Assembly (NCBI RefSeq): GCF_030867095.1
Contig: NC_081824.1
Coordinates: 308,404,956-308,468,955 of the forward strand
Direction of reading: 5' to 3'
Length of the DNA stretch: 64,000 nucleotides
Source: Alligator mississippiensis
Lineage: Eukaryota; Chordata; Crocodylia; Alligatoridae
This document shows, piece by piece, positions 22,776-34,089 of this stretch. The position numbers were made by a program, and so were the translations under genes. The notes beneath the pieces are model-generated. The model was not told the DNA's origin and searched no databases. It saw only the letters and a list, made by a program, of their open reading frames with translations. The stretch's first letter is position 1, and each line of letters begins with the position of its first letter.

Positions 22776-23441
22776 CAGCAGTTCTCAACCTTTTTAGACT
22801 CAAGGTAGTTTAGACTGGGTAGATTTGAGGAACCCCTCAGAAAATGCCAGCTTATAGTTTTCACTTGTTTTTGACTACAGAAAAATAGAGCATTTCTTTT
22901 GTTTCAAGGAATTCAGAAGGCCAAAACAGGTCAGAATGTTAACACTATGGATTCCTATTTGGATTTATCAGGTGAATCATTTGTGCACCTAACAGTAGTA
23001 ACTTTGTGTGGCACCCTATGGCACCTTTGAAAGGATCTCATTGCACCCCGGCGTGCCATGGCATTCTGGTTGTAAATTACAGTAAAAGCCACGTTATCCA
23101 GCACCTTACAAACCATCATGCTCTACTAACCAGCATGCCGGTCGACGCAGAAAAAATGAAACCGGAAGTGCCCACTGTGGCACTTCTGGTTTCGCCAAGC
23201 CTCCACAGCCCGGGGCAAAGCAGCCTGTCCTGCTGAACCACCATGGCCTGGGGCATAGCAGCCTATCCCCAGTGTGCCCAGGGCCCCCCTTCCTGTCCCC
23301 CGGCACACTGACACAGTGGAAGGGGCAGCGGCCCAAACAGGCAAAGACGCCTGTTCGGACCTGTCAGGTAACTGGCATAGTTGGTTATCCGGCACCCCCC
23401 GTTCCCCATGGGTGCCAGATAACAAAGCTTTTGCTGTACTA
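22776..23441. mobile_element. hAT (Charlie/MER5-like) MITE with nested insertion
   Basis: Begins 'cagcagttctcaaccttttt', the classic Charlie/MER5 terminus. The other end reads, on the minus strand, a diverged form '..gtaatttacaaccagaatg'. The Tigger-like MITE at 23080-23436 sits a few bases inside this right end. The internal sequence has 'ggcaccctatggcacc', as seen in such elements. The 8-bp duplication is too decayed to call. Confidence 0.6.
23080..23436. mobile_element. Tigger-like Tc1/mariner MITE (357 bp)
   Basis: The ends are CAGTAAAAGCCACGTTATCC and, on the opposite strand, CAGCAAAAGCTTTGTTATCT, followed by C(A/T)GGCACC. The element is flanked by TA on both sides (23078-23079 and 23437-23438), as expected for Tc1/mariner insertion. 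Internal frames on both strands are short GC-rich shadows, and no transposase is present. Confidence 0.85.
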
Positions 23442-23469
23442 GTTTAGAAACTACAGACAACTATACACA

Positions 23470-24775
23470 TGACAGACCCCTGCTCTGACATGTGCTAATT
23501 AGCACACTCTGGAGTAGACTCAATTAATCAAGTCTGCTGCAAGTCCATTGGAGTATGCTAATTAGTATGTGTGACAGGGGGCCTCCCAGGGCCGATCTCC
23601 ACGGCCCACCTCCTGTCTAGTGGGCAACCGCCCGCCTATCTCTCCTGCCATGCCTTTGATGATAATGGATTCAATCAGATGTCAATTAAGCAGGAGGCTA
23701 CCCATTGTAATGCCCCGATGCCAGGGGGTGCTCTCTGCGGCTCCTACCTCCCCAATACTGCAGCCCAAGCCTCGCAGATGGCATCTTGATGTTCATCTCC
23801 TCCGGCCCCCATGCTAGGCCCCAGAATCGTCCAAACAGGACCCCTCTATGATCCCTCCTGATCAGGCGGCCTCTCCGCCTTGATCCAGGCTACTAGCCCC
23901 CCCCAAAGCCACTTTCCCCTCTCGGGTGTGGTCCCCCCCGGGACCTTCGGCTAACTGGCCCTGACCCACCTCCAGGCCAGTCAGGACCCCACGCCCCTGG
24001 CTCTTGGGCATCCCTTGCGGCGGGCCCCTGGCCCTTTTGACCATCCTGGTCCTGGCCCCAGCATGGGCCAGTCGAGGGTACTATCTCATTCGGGCCGGGC
24101 CTCTAGTCCCTCTCTCTCTCTCTCTCTGGGTTCGCCCTCTGGGCCTCTCACAACACTGGCCCCCCAGGCCTCTCAAACAACACATGGGGTTACTCATCCA
24201 GGGGTGGGAGCTAGGGGTTAAGGCGCCCCAACCCGCCTTCCACCGGGGTGGTAACTGGCCTGGCATTTCCTGGGGGCTCCTGTGCCACTGAGAGCCCCAC
24301 CAGACCACCCACTCCCGGCAGGGTGCAGTTTCAGGTCATGCCCAGGACCAGGAGCCTCCTTACCAACCCCTTGCAGCTCCCCCTTACCTCCAGGTCATTC
24401 ACAGCAGCCCTTCAGCCAGGCAATGTTGCTGCCTGGCTTCTAGCAGCCAAACTGCCCTGCTTATAAAGGCAGCCCTTGTCTCTAAAATGGCTGCCCTAAT
24501 CAGGCACCTGGAGGCTGCCAGCTCCAGGCCCTTAAAGTGGCAGGCACACCCAATGCACTGCCACAGTATGCTCCAGCAGCCTCCGCCTCACTGTATTCAG
24601 TTTCCCTGCATTTCAAAATGGCTCTAGGGCACTTTAACTAAAGCTCATCAAACAAGCTTTAGTTAAAGCATCCCTGCTGCCATTTTGAAGTACAGGATGC
24701 TGAATACACATGATTCTACAGGCACTTTATGGCTCTCAGAGCCACTCTAATTAAAACCTGCCCCCGCCTCCACCC
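23470..24775 (+). mobile_element. Hairpin MITE, copy 2, split by a solo LTR
   Basis: The two parts, 23470-23569 and 24571-24775, are one element. Joined across the LTR they reproduce the order seen on the minus strand of copy 1 (17722-18062): a TTAATCAA-like block, 'gctaattag', 'tgctccagcagcctcc', then the hairpin core. The core 24593-24707 (115 bp) is nearly the same length as in copy 1 (114 bp) and has 'aactaaagctcatcaaacaa' in common. Flanking ends are approximate. Confidence 0.72.
23570..24565. mobile_element. Solo LTR (996 bp) inserted in a MITE
   Basis: Starts TGTGACAGGGGG and ends TGCCACA. It is flanked by an exact 5-bp target duplication GTATG (23565-23569 and 24566-24570). It is GC-rich with a (TC)n run near 24113-24128. 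A TATA-like 'ttataaag' lies at 24461. On the minus strand the same site reads 'ctttataagc', about 100 bp inside the end, which favours minus orientation. No viral genes are present. A fragment of the same family lies at 10365-10530. Confidence 0.88.
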
Positions 24776-24984
24776 CAGAGCATGTGTTTAGATGTCCTTT
24801 GGCTTTAAATTTTTGTAGCTGTTCCTGCCAAGTGTGGGTAGCTTTAAAGTGAGGGTCTGTGTTTGACTTTACTACACAATCTGTCTGTGTTTAAAGGTAC
24901 AGCTTCTACTTTGTGAAAATGTTGACTAAATCAGGGTGGTTCTACTGTTTAACATTTTATTTGCTATTTTTATGTACAATTTGG

Positions 24985-25632
24985 ATGCAAGGATAGAAAA
25001 TATTTTGAACACCTTTGCAGATGAGACAAAGCAGGAATAAGTTCAAAACAGCTTCAATGATAGGGTTAAAATTTAAAGGGATCTTGATTTGGAGAAGTGA
25101 TGACAAAATCAGGTTTAACAGGGACAGTGCCCAGAAGGATCTTGGGGTTGTGACAGACCATAAACTCAACTTATGAGTCTGCAATATAACGATGTCACAA
25201 GAAAAATGGATGGAATTGTTGATTGCAGTAACAGAAACCTTGTACACAAGAGAAGAGTTGATCATACCAGTCTATTTGGCTCTTGTTAGGCATCCGCCAG
25301 AGTACTGTACAATTTTGGGCACAGCATTTTAAGAAGAAGGTAGAGAAACTGTGGGAGGTCCAGAGGTGAGCAGTGAAGGTGAGAAGAACACATGGAAAAT
25401 GGGTAAAAACTGCAAGAAAACAAATTTAGATAAAAGCCCAGGAACCCTTCTTCAGAGCAATATCACAATGAAAGAAGTTGCCTTGAGAAGTTGTAGAATC
25501 ACCTTCATTAGAGGTTTTCAGGAAAAGATAGGATGGGCATCTATTTGGAATGGTTCAGAAATAACAAGTTATGCATCTACATACAGAGTTGGATCTTGAA
25601 GTCCCTTCCAATCTTATGATTTCATGATGAAT
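24985..25632 (+). mobile_element. Old CR1 LINE, RT end and 3' region
   Basis: A plus-strand, 5'-truncated copy. 'aacacctttgcagatgagacaaag' is the FADDTK catalytic region, with the second Asp changed. 'gaaggatcttggggttgtgacag', 'gagtactgtacaattttggg' and 'gaggttttcaggaaaagatagg' follow in CR1 order. The 3' end is 'gaagtcccttccaatcttatg' near 25615. No frame is continuous. Confidence 0.78.
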
Positions 25633-26005
25633 CAAAGATGATTTCTAAATGAAGCGCTGACATCTTTATTAAGTGTAGGCTATGATTAAGAAACCAGCAT
25701 TTAAAGACTGGAACAAACACTCCAAATGCATAAGTGTTTTTAAATATAAAATCTGTCAATAAATATTTCTGGAACTTGTGTAATACACTTATCCAGAATG
25801 CATTCTATATATGCATGCATCAACTTTTTCCAGCTGCTAAGTAAGGAACCCGATTTTATTAACTGAAGGACATTGCAACTGACCCTGGTTCTGTTTTCCT
25901 CATGTGTTTAGGGAAGTGTAACCAGATTTGCATTTTCTCCCCATGAAAATTCAATACAGGTTCTTCAATGCATTTTACTGCTCATTATCCCTAGATCTCC
26001 AAGCA
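25633..26005. other. Unannotated AT-rich sequence
   Basis: No gene or named repeat recognised. Confidence 0.4.
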
Positions 26006-26009
26006 TTTT

Positions 26010-26190
26010 AAAAGAAGTCAAGATAATAAAATCTATTTTACAGATGTGGAAAGAGCAATCAAGAAAAAGGGGAGGAAATAACCTGCTTGAGTTGCACACC
26101 AGTCCTGTAGTAGTACCTGAAACAGAGGTTATTTGGCCTCATAATTCATAGTCCAAAGCTGCATTCACTAGACACTGTTGCCTCTGCCTC
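26010..26190 (-). repeat. MIR-like SINE relic
   Basis: 'tattttacagatgtggaaag', then 'taacctgcttgagttgcaca', then 'agtccaaagctgcattcact' parallel the reverse complement of a MIR core-SINE (ttttacagatgaggaaactg ... gacttgcccaaggtcacac). It is highly diverged. Confidence 0.55.
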
Positions 26191-26369
26191 CTAATGCACT
26201 TAACCTTGGTATTGTTCAAATTGTACTGAGTTTATAAATGTGACATTCTAATGACTTACAATCAATTTTGAAAGAATAATAGTGATTGCATTTTGACTTT
26301 CAGACACTTGAATTGAAGTGCAAGGAAGTGGTAAGTTAACTTTTCTGCCTGGTTGTACTAGTGAGTGTA

Positions 26370-26459
26370 ACAAAGTGAGAGGATTCATTGAAAAATAATT
26401 AAAACAACATGTACCTCAATGTTGTTTTAATTATTTTTCAATGAATCCTCTCACTTTGT
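26370..26459. repeat. Perfect 41-bp-stem hairpin
   Basis: Left arm 26370-26410 and right arm 26419-26459 are exact reverse complements over 41 bp, separated by the 8-base loop 'gtacctca'. The stem is AT-rich with a CTCTCACTTTGT-like outer end. Complementarity stops abruptly at both outer edges. Confidence 0.97.
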
Positions 26460-26839
26460 AAGATTTAGTTTATAGCAAAATGATGCTTTCCATCACATGG
26501 GGTTCTTAATCTTAATTATTCTGTTGGAGCCCAGAAGGGTGACATTATATGGCATAAGGAGTTTATGGTTTTTGGAGTTTGCTACTAGTTTATTTAGTAA
26601 ACTGCTTGGACATAAAATCTCTGAAACTTTGAAATGTATGAGGAAGGGCTTTGGATTTTTTATTTATCTTAAACTTGTTTGGATAATGAAGTATGAAAAA
26701 TTATTTTCTACTTCTCTGGATTTCCTTCTTACTGTGGTCCATAGGATAGGTTTTGGAAAAGTAATAATTTTATTTAATCCACAGACTAAAGATTTGAATC
26801 CAAATGGCAACTGGCCAGACATAAACTGGAAATGTTTAT

Positions 26840-27115
26840 GTAGTATTGCAAGAGAAGCTTGGAAAAAAAAGAATAAGAAACAAAAAAGAGGTGCACTAGA
26901 ACATCTAGCAATGGACTTTGACATAACTGCTATTACAGAACATGGAGGAATGGTAGAAGTCAGTGGGTCAACATAATTCTCGTCTATAAACTATTCAGGA
27001 ACAGCAAATTAAGTCCCAAAGGTAGGAAACTTGCATTACACCTAGAAAATGATATTCACCCTATTAGAAGGGAATGTCCAAATACAAACAATAAGAGCTT
27101 TACCATGAAACTTTT
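26840..27115 (+). mobile_element. CR1/L3-like endonuclease fragment
   Basis: 'gactttgacataactgctat', then 'tacagaacatggagga', 'cagtgggtcaacataattc' and 'tataaactattcaggaacag' correspond in order to the L3/CR1 endonuclease region encoding 'DIIxITETWW', with E retained and TWW decayed. The surrounding 159-codon frame (26497-26976) includes this piece, but its first 100 residues are not recognisable. I treat it as fortuitous. Confidence 0.5.
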
Positions 27116-30100
27116 GTCATGGACAAGGTTTCAATAGGTGCCTCTTTTTTTGCCTCTCACCAGAGTTTCTTAGGCCATGCATAGTGCCATACTAGTACAT
27201 CCATACTACTTTTGGTTATGGCCATGCCTTGGGAAGCTTGCCATTATGGCTCTCCAAAAGATAATGTAATAAGAACCTGTATGACTATGAATCCTAAATT
27301 ACCACAAAAAAAGGGTTGCATCCCACTCCTAATGATCAGAAAAAGATTTTTAGTGTGATGTGTTAAGAAGAAATGAAAAATAATAAAGCCATAATGCTGG
27401 GTAACATAAGGTTCCATATATAAATTAGGCAATTGGATATCACAAGAGAATGAAGTTTAGAGGAGAAAATAATCAAAATCTTAATCGACTCCTACAGGAC
27501 TGATGGGAAGGCACTTCATAAACGCTTTACAATAGGAAAATCTTATCTAATGATGTTCTGTGTCTTCTCTTTGCCTAATATTATTCCATCAGTGCATCTA
27601 TCAACGTACTGATTGTGTCAAGCTGGATGTCAGTGTGTATACAAATGGGTCATGAACAGAAACAAAAACTAATGTTTCTTGTAGCTAAGCTAGTTATTAT
27701 TATATCATTTGTGAAACGTAGCTTTCTGGTTAACATAACATTTGACAAGGAACACATGAAAAATGAAATTAAGACTAAGACGAATAGGAATTTTTAAAAT
27801 CTTCTTTAAGAAATTAATCTTTTGAAAATATTGACAATTAAGCTGTATGAGCATCAGTTAATGTGCACTAGAGTGCTTTAATGTTTCAATGCTTCATGTA
27901 ACACCATTGAAAATGTTCTGTACATAAAAAGAATACTGGAAAAAATCTAATTTAATGTTTCAAGCCTTTTCCATCTCTCTCTTTTTTAGTTTTAGGAATT
28001 GGCATCCATATCTTCTATACAAAAAAGGGTGTGGGGGGGTCTTGCTTTTACAGTTGCATTGGAAACCTTTTAATTCTCAATTTTTTACATCTCATTGAAG
28101 TTTGAAGTACTGGGATTCTAGAAAAATTCATATTAGTTCTTTCCCAGAATAATAGAGCAATAAAACACTTCATTAAATGACAATCTTTGACTCTACCTGT
28201 GTTCTCTCATAAGAACAAATTCAGTTACATATGAAAAAGTAAGGTATAATTTTTTTTAATATTTATCATCTTATTGGCAGGAAATGATTTAAAAATGGTA
28301 TTTAAAATAAATAGACACAGTTTAGAATAATTTTGGATAGCAGAAGTAATTGCATGTTATTCATTAAATACCCATAAATAACTGTAAAGCTTGAAAGAAA
28401 GCAAACTGTCTCCAATGACAGTTTTTGTTTAGTTACAGAATTTCCATTTCTTCCATTTGATTAATACTTTGGCTTTAATTGGGAAATTGCTGATAACTTG
28501 AGAGGAAATATTAGCCAGTTGACAGTATGCACATTTGTTATGTTAATGCAAAAACCCAACACATCATTAACTTCTTAATTTAAAAAGCAAAATCTTTTAA
28601 AGTTACTTTTTTTCTGAATATATCTTAAGTTTGCACCATTGTACATAGATGCTGTTTAAAACAAAGATTATAGGTTAATTTCTTGTTTGGTATCATAAAA
28701 TATATGCTAATTTATTCACTTATTTTACAAAGCAAACTTTTGCAAACACAGATTCAGGGATTCAGTATTTATGATCCATGGATTACAGTCCAGAATTACA
28801 ACTCATGCACATGTGCAAAAAGTTATGGTGTTTAATTTTGACTTGTAAATTATATGCAAGTTTTGATGATATAGCTTAATATTTCCAAACTATTTTACAT
28901 GACATTTTCAAGAGAACAGTATCAGTTGTTCTCATCCTATTATACAGTGGTGAAAAGTTATTTTAAACAGTAACCAGTTTTTACTGGCATAACTACATTT
29001 GTTAATGAAATACTTTTATACAGGCTAATTCATAGACTATTGCTATCAGCTTTCTGAATCTATTCCCTGTGAATGAATGTTTGTATCTTTAAAAATGTTT
29101 CCATATATTTCAGGACTTGTATAGGATTCACAACTTGATTCAGCAAAGATGTATGTCTCATTCTCATGAAAAGCTTAGGAAATGGTGAGACATTTGGTAT
29201 ATAACCCAGGAGCTGTTTTTCTCCATATATGAAAAATAATTAGAAGTTGTATCCTACAACTCTTCACCACCTTCAATTCCCAGGTAAATTTAATAGGAAC
29301 TGTAGGTATTCAACACTTCCTGAAATCTGGACAGTATTATAAAAGAAATCTTTAAGCTAGCTTCATTCCTAGTGTGGCTCCTCTCTCTCTCTCTGTCTCC
29401 TAGCTTGTCAGATTTTAAACCAAATAAATACAAGTGTTCAAAGATGCTTTTCTGTTGTACAGGCTCATTTTAAATATAGATGTCTTTAATAACTGGAGGA
29501 TAATGAACAATCGCATGAAACATCCAGCCTTTTATACTACTTGTTACAGCCAACCCATTTTAAGCCAAAGTGTGAAAAAAAATGATCATTCACATGACAT
29601 TTCACTGCCATATTTGTGCCTGGTCCAAATCTGTAGTAGAGAGCTAGAAATCCTAGAAAACAGGTGTTTCATTAAGGAAATGCTGATACGCTCTGTGGTA
29701 GAACACATATGTCTACCATAACAACTGTTGCACCAGGATGCACATTTTGTATTTAAAAGGCGGGGGGTTTCCCACCCCCCATAGTTAAAATCTAGCATTT
29801 CAAACCAAGCAACACTGCAGCAGGCTTTCATTTTAGACCTCCATCTGTTCCATATGCTGCCAACTTTAACCAATCAGTCTAAACATATATTTACTCTACA
29901 TGCACTAGCACCTTGTTGTCAGTGAAAGACATGAGTTCTAACGGCTGTACAAATAGACAATAAATCAAGACCACTTTGGAAACAAATCATTTTTCCCTTT
30001 CCTAAAAAATAGTACAGGCTGCCAAGCTAGATGAAAACATAGGGGATCAATATAAGGTATTAATCTCTCCAGAATTACAATTACACACAGTACTTTTAAC

Positions 30101-30580
30101 ACATGCCTAAAGCTTGTGACTTATTATTTTTTAAGTCAGACTGCGGATAAAACTTGGAAAATGCAGAGGGAGGCATCCAGAGAGAAATTAATCTCTATGT
30201 GAAGGGGGAAGGGAGTGACATTTTGATTTGACACATTAGTGTCCTCATATTACTACAGTGTCAGTAGAGGGCCTCTCTAGAGGTACGTGAAAGATTTTGC
30301 ACTTAAAATTAAACTGGCAAAATAATCTTCTTTGCTGTTCAGATTAATAGTGGGAAATTTTCATTTGCTTGCTCTGGGCAGTTCCAAGTATCTCTGCATA
30401 TGCATAAAGTGTTTGTCTTCCTTCCCTCCTTTTCCCTCACTGTTTCAAGTTCCTAAAAGTAAAAATTTTGAATTGCAGTGGGATCTAGAGGCAGGGCTTG
30501 AAGTGAAAATAAAGAGGTTGACACAGATCCGTCTATTAGTACTCTCTTGGTTCGTCCCCCACAGCCAATTTCCCACCTAT
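27116..30580. other. Long AT-rich unique-looking stretch
   Basis: About 3.4 kb with very few repeats visible. Open frames are short and lack domains. There is a CT-rich simple tract near 29384-29398 and G/T runs near 28030-28040. Candidates for conserved non-coding elements cannot be judged without alignments to other vertebrates. Confidence 0.5.
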
Positions 30581-30584
30581 CTGA

Positions 30585-30880
30585 TCATTGAACTGTTGCG
30601 CCCGTAGTCCCCCAGTTTTACCCTGAGAGCCTCATAAGACACCAAGTCAAAGGCATTACTAAAGTCCAAATAAATGACATTGACCTCACCTTCCTTTATC
30701 CAGATGGTAAGTAACCTGGTTTTAGAAGGAGATGAGGTTAGTCAGCTATGACCTACCCATGACAAAGCCATGTTGGCTGTTACTCAGAATTTTGCTTTCT
30801 ACTAGCTTATCCCATATGGAGTCCTTGAGAAATTTTTCGAGGATTTTTCCTTGTTCTTGTGTTGTGAGACAAGTTGAATT
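30585..30880 (-). mobile_element. CR1 RT internal fragment
   Basis: On the minus strand this covers the CR1 segment that runs from 'HGFVxGxSCLTN'-like to 'YLDFxKAFDxVSH'-like codons. On the plus strand it reads 'cataagacaccaagtcaaag', 'aaatgacattgacctcacc' and 'acaaagccatgttggctgtt'. Frames are broken and both ends are missing. Confidence 0.75.
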
Positions 30881-30929
30881 GATTTGATTCGTTTAATTTA
30901 GGACTCTGTAAGTGTGAGCATTTTTTTTA

Positions 30930-31890
30930 TTGCAACATACATTTACATTATTAACATTGGCCTTCATTTGTCAAAATGTTTGTCTATTTATCTAACTGGT
31001 TTAAATCTTTCTAAAGTTCCTCACAGCCTTCTCTGGTTTTGCCTGAACTAAATAACTTTCATCACATGCAGATTTTGCCTGCTTAATACTCGCCACCTTT
31101 CAGGACCATTGATACATTAAATAACACTGTTCTAATTGTGGAACCTTGAGGCCTCCTGACTTCAGCCTTTCACAAATGATGAAAATTGACCGTGTGATCC
31201 TACTCTTTCTTTTCTGTCTCTGACAGTTTTGATTCATAATACTTTTACCTTTCACCTCACAATGTACTTAGTTTCCTTAGTAGCTTATTGTATGACTCTT
31301 TGGAAGTCTCTTTGGAAGGCTAAATAAATTATTACTGCTCTAATGGCACTCCTATGATTCTAACATGTCATTCAGACATTTTTCTTTGCAGAAAACTATG
31401 CTGTTTAGTCCTTAGCACTTCATGATTTTCCAGGAGTGTTGTTATACATTCAGTTATCATTTCAATCCATTTACCAGAAACATAAAGTGTTCTGCTCTGT
31501 AAATTCCTGGATTGCCTATAGATTCTTTAATTAAGGAGAAAAAAAAGAGGTTCGATATTTTGTTCGTGTCCACACCTCTAGTATGGTAGTTATTTTAAAT
31601 TAGAGAGAATATATCTTTGTTAGCAGCTTATCTGCCTCACTCACTTTCCTTTGGAACTCTTGGGTGTAATCATCTGGGCTTGATGACTTATTGCTTTTTC
31701 AGGTCCCATTTTTTCCCTCAGCGCCTTTTCTTCTGACACGGCTCTCTCATAGTGATACATCTTTATTGCCAGAAAATGTGGGCCCAAAGTAGGTCTCCCT
31801 CTCATTCACTAGTAAAGATTAGTGAAAAGAAATAGTTTAGTTTGTTAACATTTTCCATATATTCTTATTTGCTGCTGATGGTTACGTGAA
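30930..31890 (-). mobile_element. Ancient L3-like CR1 fragment
   Basis: Plus-strand text such as 'cctcacagccttctctggtt', 'ataactttcatcacatgcag', 'gaccattgatacattaaata' and 'catctgggcttgatgactta' follows, in reverse, the RT region of L3-like CR1 elements common in amniotes. It is highly diverged and has no open frame. Confidence 0.65.
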
Positions 31891-31904
31891 GATGTTGGCT
31901 AGCA

Positions 31905-31953
31905 CTGATCTATAATCATGCAACTTATGTTAAGGCACATGATTGTAGATCAG
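31905..31953. repeat. Short inverted repeat
   Basis: 16-bp arms 'ctgatctataatcatg' and 'catgattgtagatcag' with one mismatch, 17 bp apart. It is followed by G-rich sequence (32010-32260) with repeated 'ggggttgg' words. Confidence 0.7.
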
Positions 31954-34036
31954 AAGCAGCATGTGCATCTGTTTGTTAGTGCCAAGAACCATGCTGGGAA
32001 CCTGGTATAAGTAACTCAGGGTGGGAGGAGGAGTGGGAGGGATCAGTAAGGGCTAGTGGTTCTGTGGGGGCTGGGTTGACAGGTCCAGCAAGGGGTTGGT
32101 GGGTCAGGGGTGTGGGGTTGGTTGGTAATCTAGAGGGTTGGCTATCCAGGAGTGTGGTTGTGGGGCTAAAAATAGTCTAGGGTAAGGATAAAGAGTGCAG
32201 TCCTGGGGCTGAGGTAAGCAGCTGGGTGTTCCCAGCCCTGGGGCTCCACTCGGGACATGTGTAGACATTCACTAGAGTGGGCCAACCCCTTCCCAGTCTG
32301 AGTTCGCCTCCTCAGATGAACTGATATAGATTGAGCCCACTATTTTTGCTTGATTTAACTTTCCTAAATGTCTGAACATATTGGCATTTAGATCTACCCA
32401 GCCCTTGTTAGGTCAATCTAAGTGAAATGTCTGAATGTACACTTTGTCTTCAAGAACTTGTACCTATGTACTTTATACATAGTGAATTTACTTCCCTACT
32501 AAAATCTATTAATTTTAGTTGGACGCGTGAAACAACTTTTTGTCCTCTTCCTTCCAACTAAGTATAGGGTACTACTGCCGGTGCTCACATTAATATGCAC
32601 AAGATGTCATGATAAAATTACAACATTATGTATGAAGTTAGCTATAGGCTTTCTAGGAGGGCATCTAAGATTTGTAGGTACTTCAGGAAACTTTTAATAT
32701 AAGCAAGTTGTATATTATATATTCTCTGCGTTCTATCATATACTTTCTCTTTATTGATATTCCATTGTCTACATCATTCATTCATAAAGTGAGTTGTGGA
32801 TGGGAAATTAGCAGAAATCAAACCTGTGTTGTTGGATTTGTGTGCACTTGTTCATTTGTGCCTTTATATGGTGACTAAATTTGTACTTGTACAATATTCT
32901 TTAATATTGAAACCATGCCTGTATATCCATTAGGAGACTTAAATTTTTTTTTCAGTAAATTCCAGTGAAAATGAATATAATGATCAGTATGTACACCTCT
33001 TAAATTTATAAGTTATTAATCTAAACGCAAGTATTGTTGGCTTCCCTCTTGGCTTTATTTGTTCCTCCCTGCTGAACTATAAAATTAACAATGATGCATG
33101 CTCACTGAGCTGCCACACTCCCCCATGAGTATTGACTAAGAAAAACTACACAATTTTAACTAAGGCATAATTGTTCCAGCACTATATTTTCCTGGGAAAT
33201 AATAGAAAAAAAATGAATGGTGATGTAAAATTATGTTTAACTGCATATTTCTAGGGAAAAGAAAGCCCACTGGATATAATAGGCATGACAAGAAATTGGT
33301 GATCTTTATAGGAAATAAAAAAATAATAATTTGACAGTAATCTTTTAAGTGTTGGTAAATTAAGGAACATGTGATCTAAATTTTAAATGAACACGCTTAC
33401 AGTTTAAGTACCTTAATAAACTGATCCAGTGCAAGCTACACTCTTTAGGAAACCCCTTCCCAGTTACAGGTGATGAGAGTGACCTTCTGGACCATAAATA
33501 AAGGTTGAAAACTATTGAATACCGATGTCCTTCCTGAAGTCTCCTGAGGCACCAACAAGAATTGGCTTAATATTAATATTTACAGAAGATGTAAGTCCTA
33601 TTAGTACATTATTTAGTAATGTGCATCAGAAGCACTTGATTGCACATCACCATTTGTTTCTATGGCTGAATTGGAGCTTACTTTTGAAGATGTGATTTAA
33701 ATTATTCTTTCAACTATTAAAGTTCCCAAGTGCAAATGCAGTGACAAGCTTTTTCCCTGTCATCTTCTTAAAATTATGTCAGACTATATATTTTTTTAAT
33801 CCTCTTCTAGAAGTTCACAGGAAGTAAATTTTCAGAGTAGTGACATTAATGGGACTCATGCAGCTAAATTCCTGTGCAGTACTTTGAGAATTTATTTCCT
33901 AGTATTCTAATGAAAATTTAGCTTCTTGAATATTTAATATTTATAGTCTATGTATTTCATGAGTGTATACATTATTTAAATAAATAGGTGGGAATTCTTT
34001 TTTTTTTTCCCCTTAGATTTTTCAAAGACAGGACTG

Positions 34037-34089
<53 letters not shown>

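Noticed and set aside
26497..26976. 159-codon plus-strand frame as a gene
   Set aside because: Only the last part is recognisable, as a CR1/L3 endonuclease remnant. The first 100 residues match nothing and no splice partners are seen.
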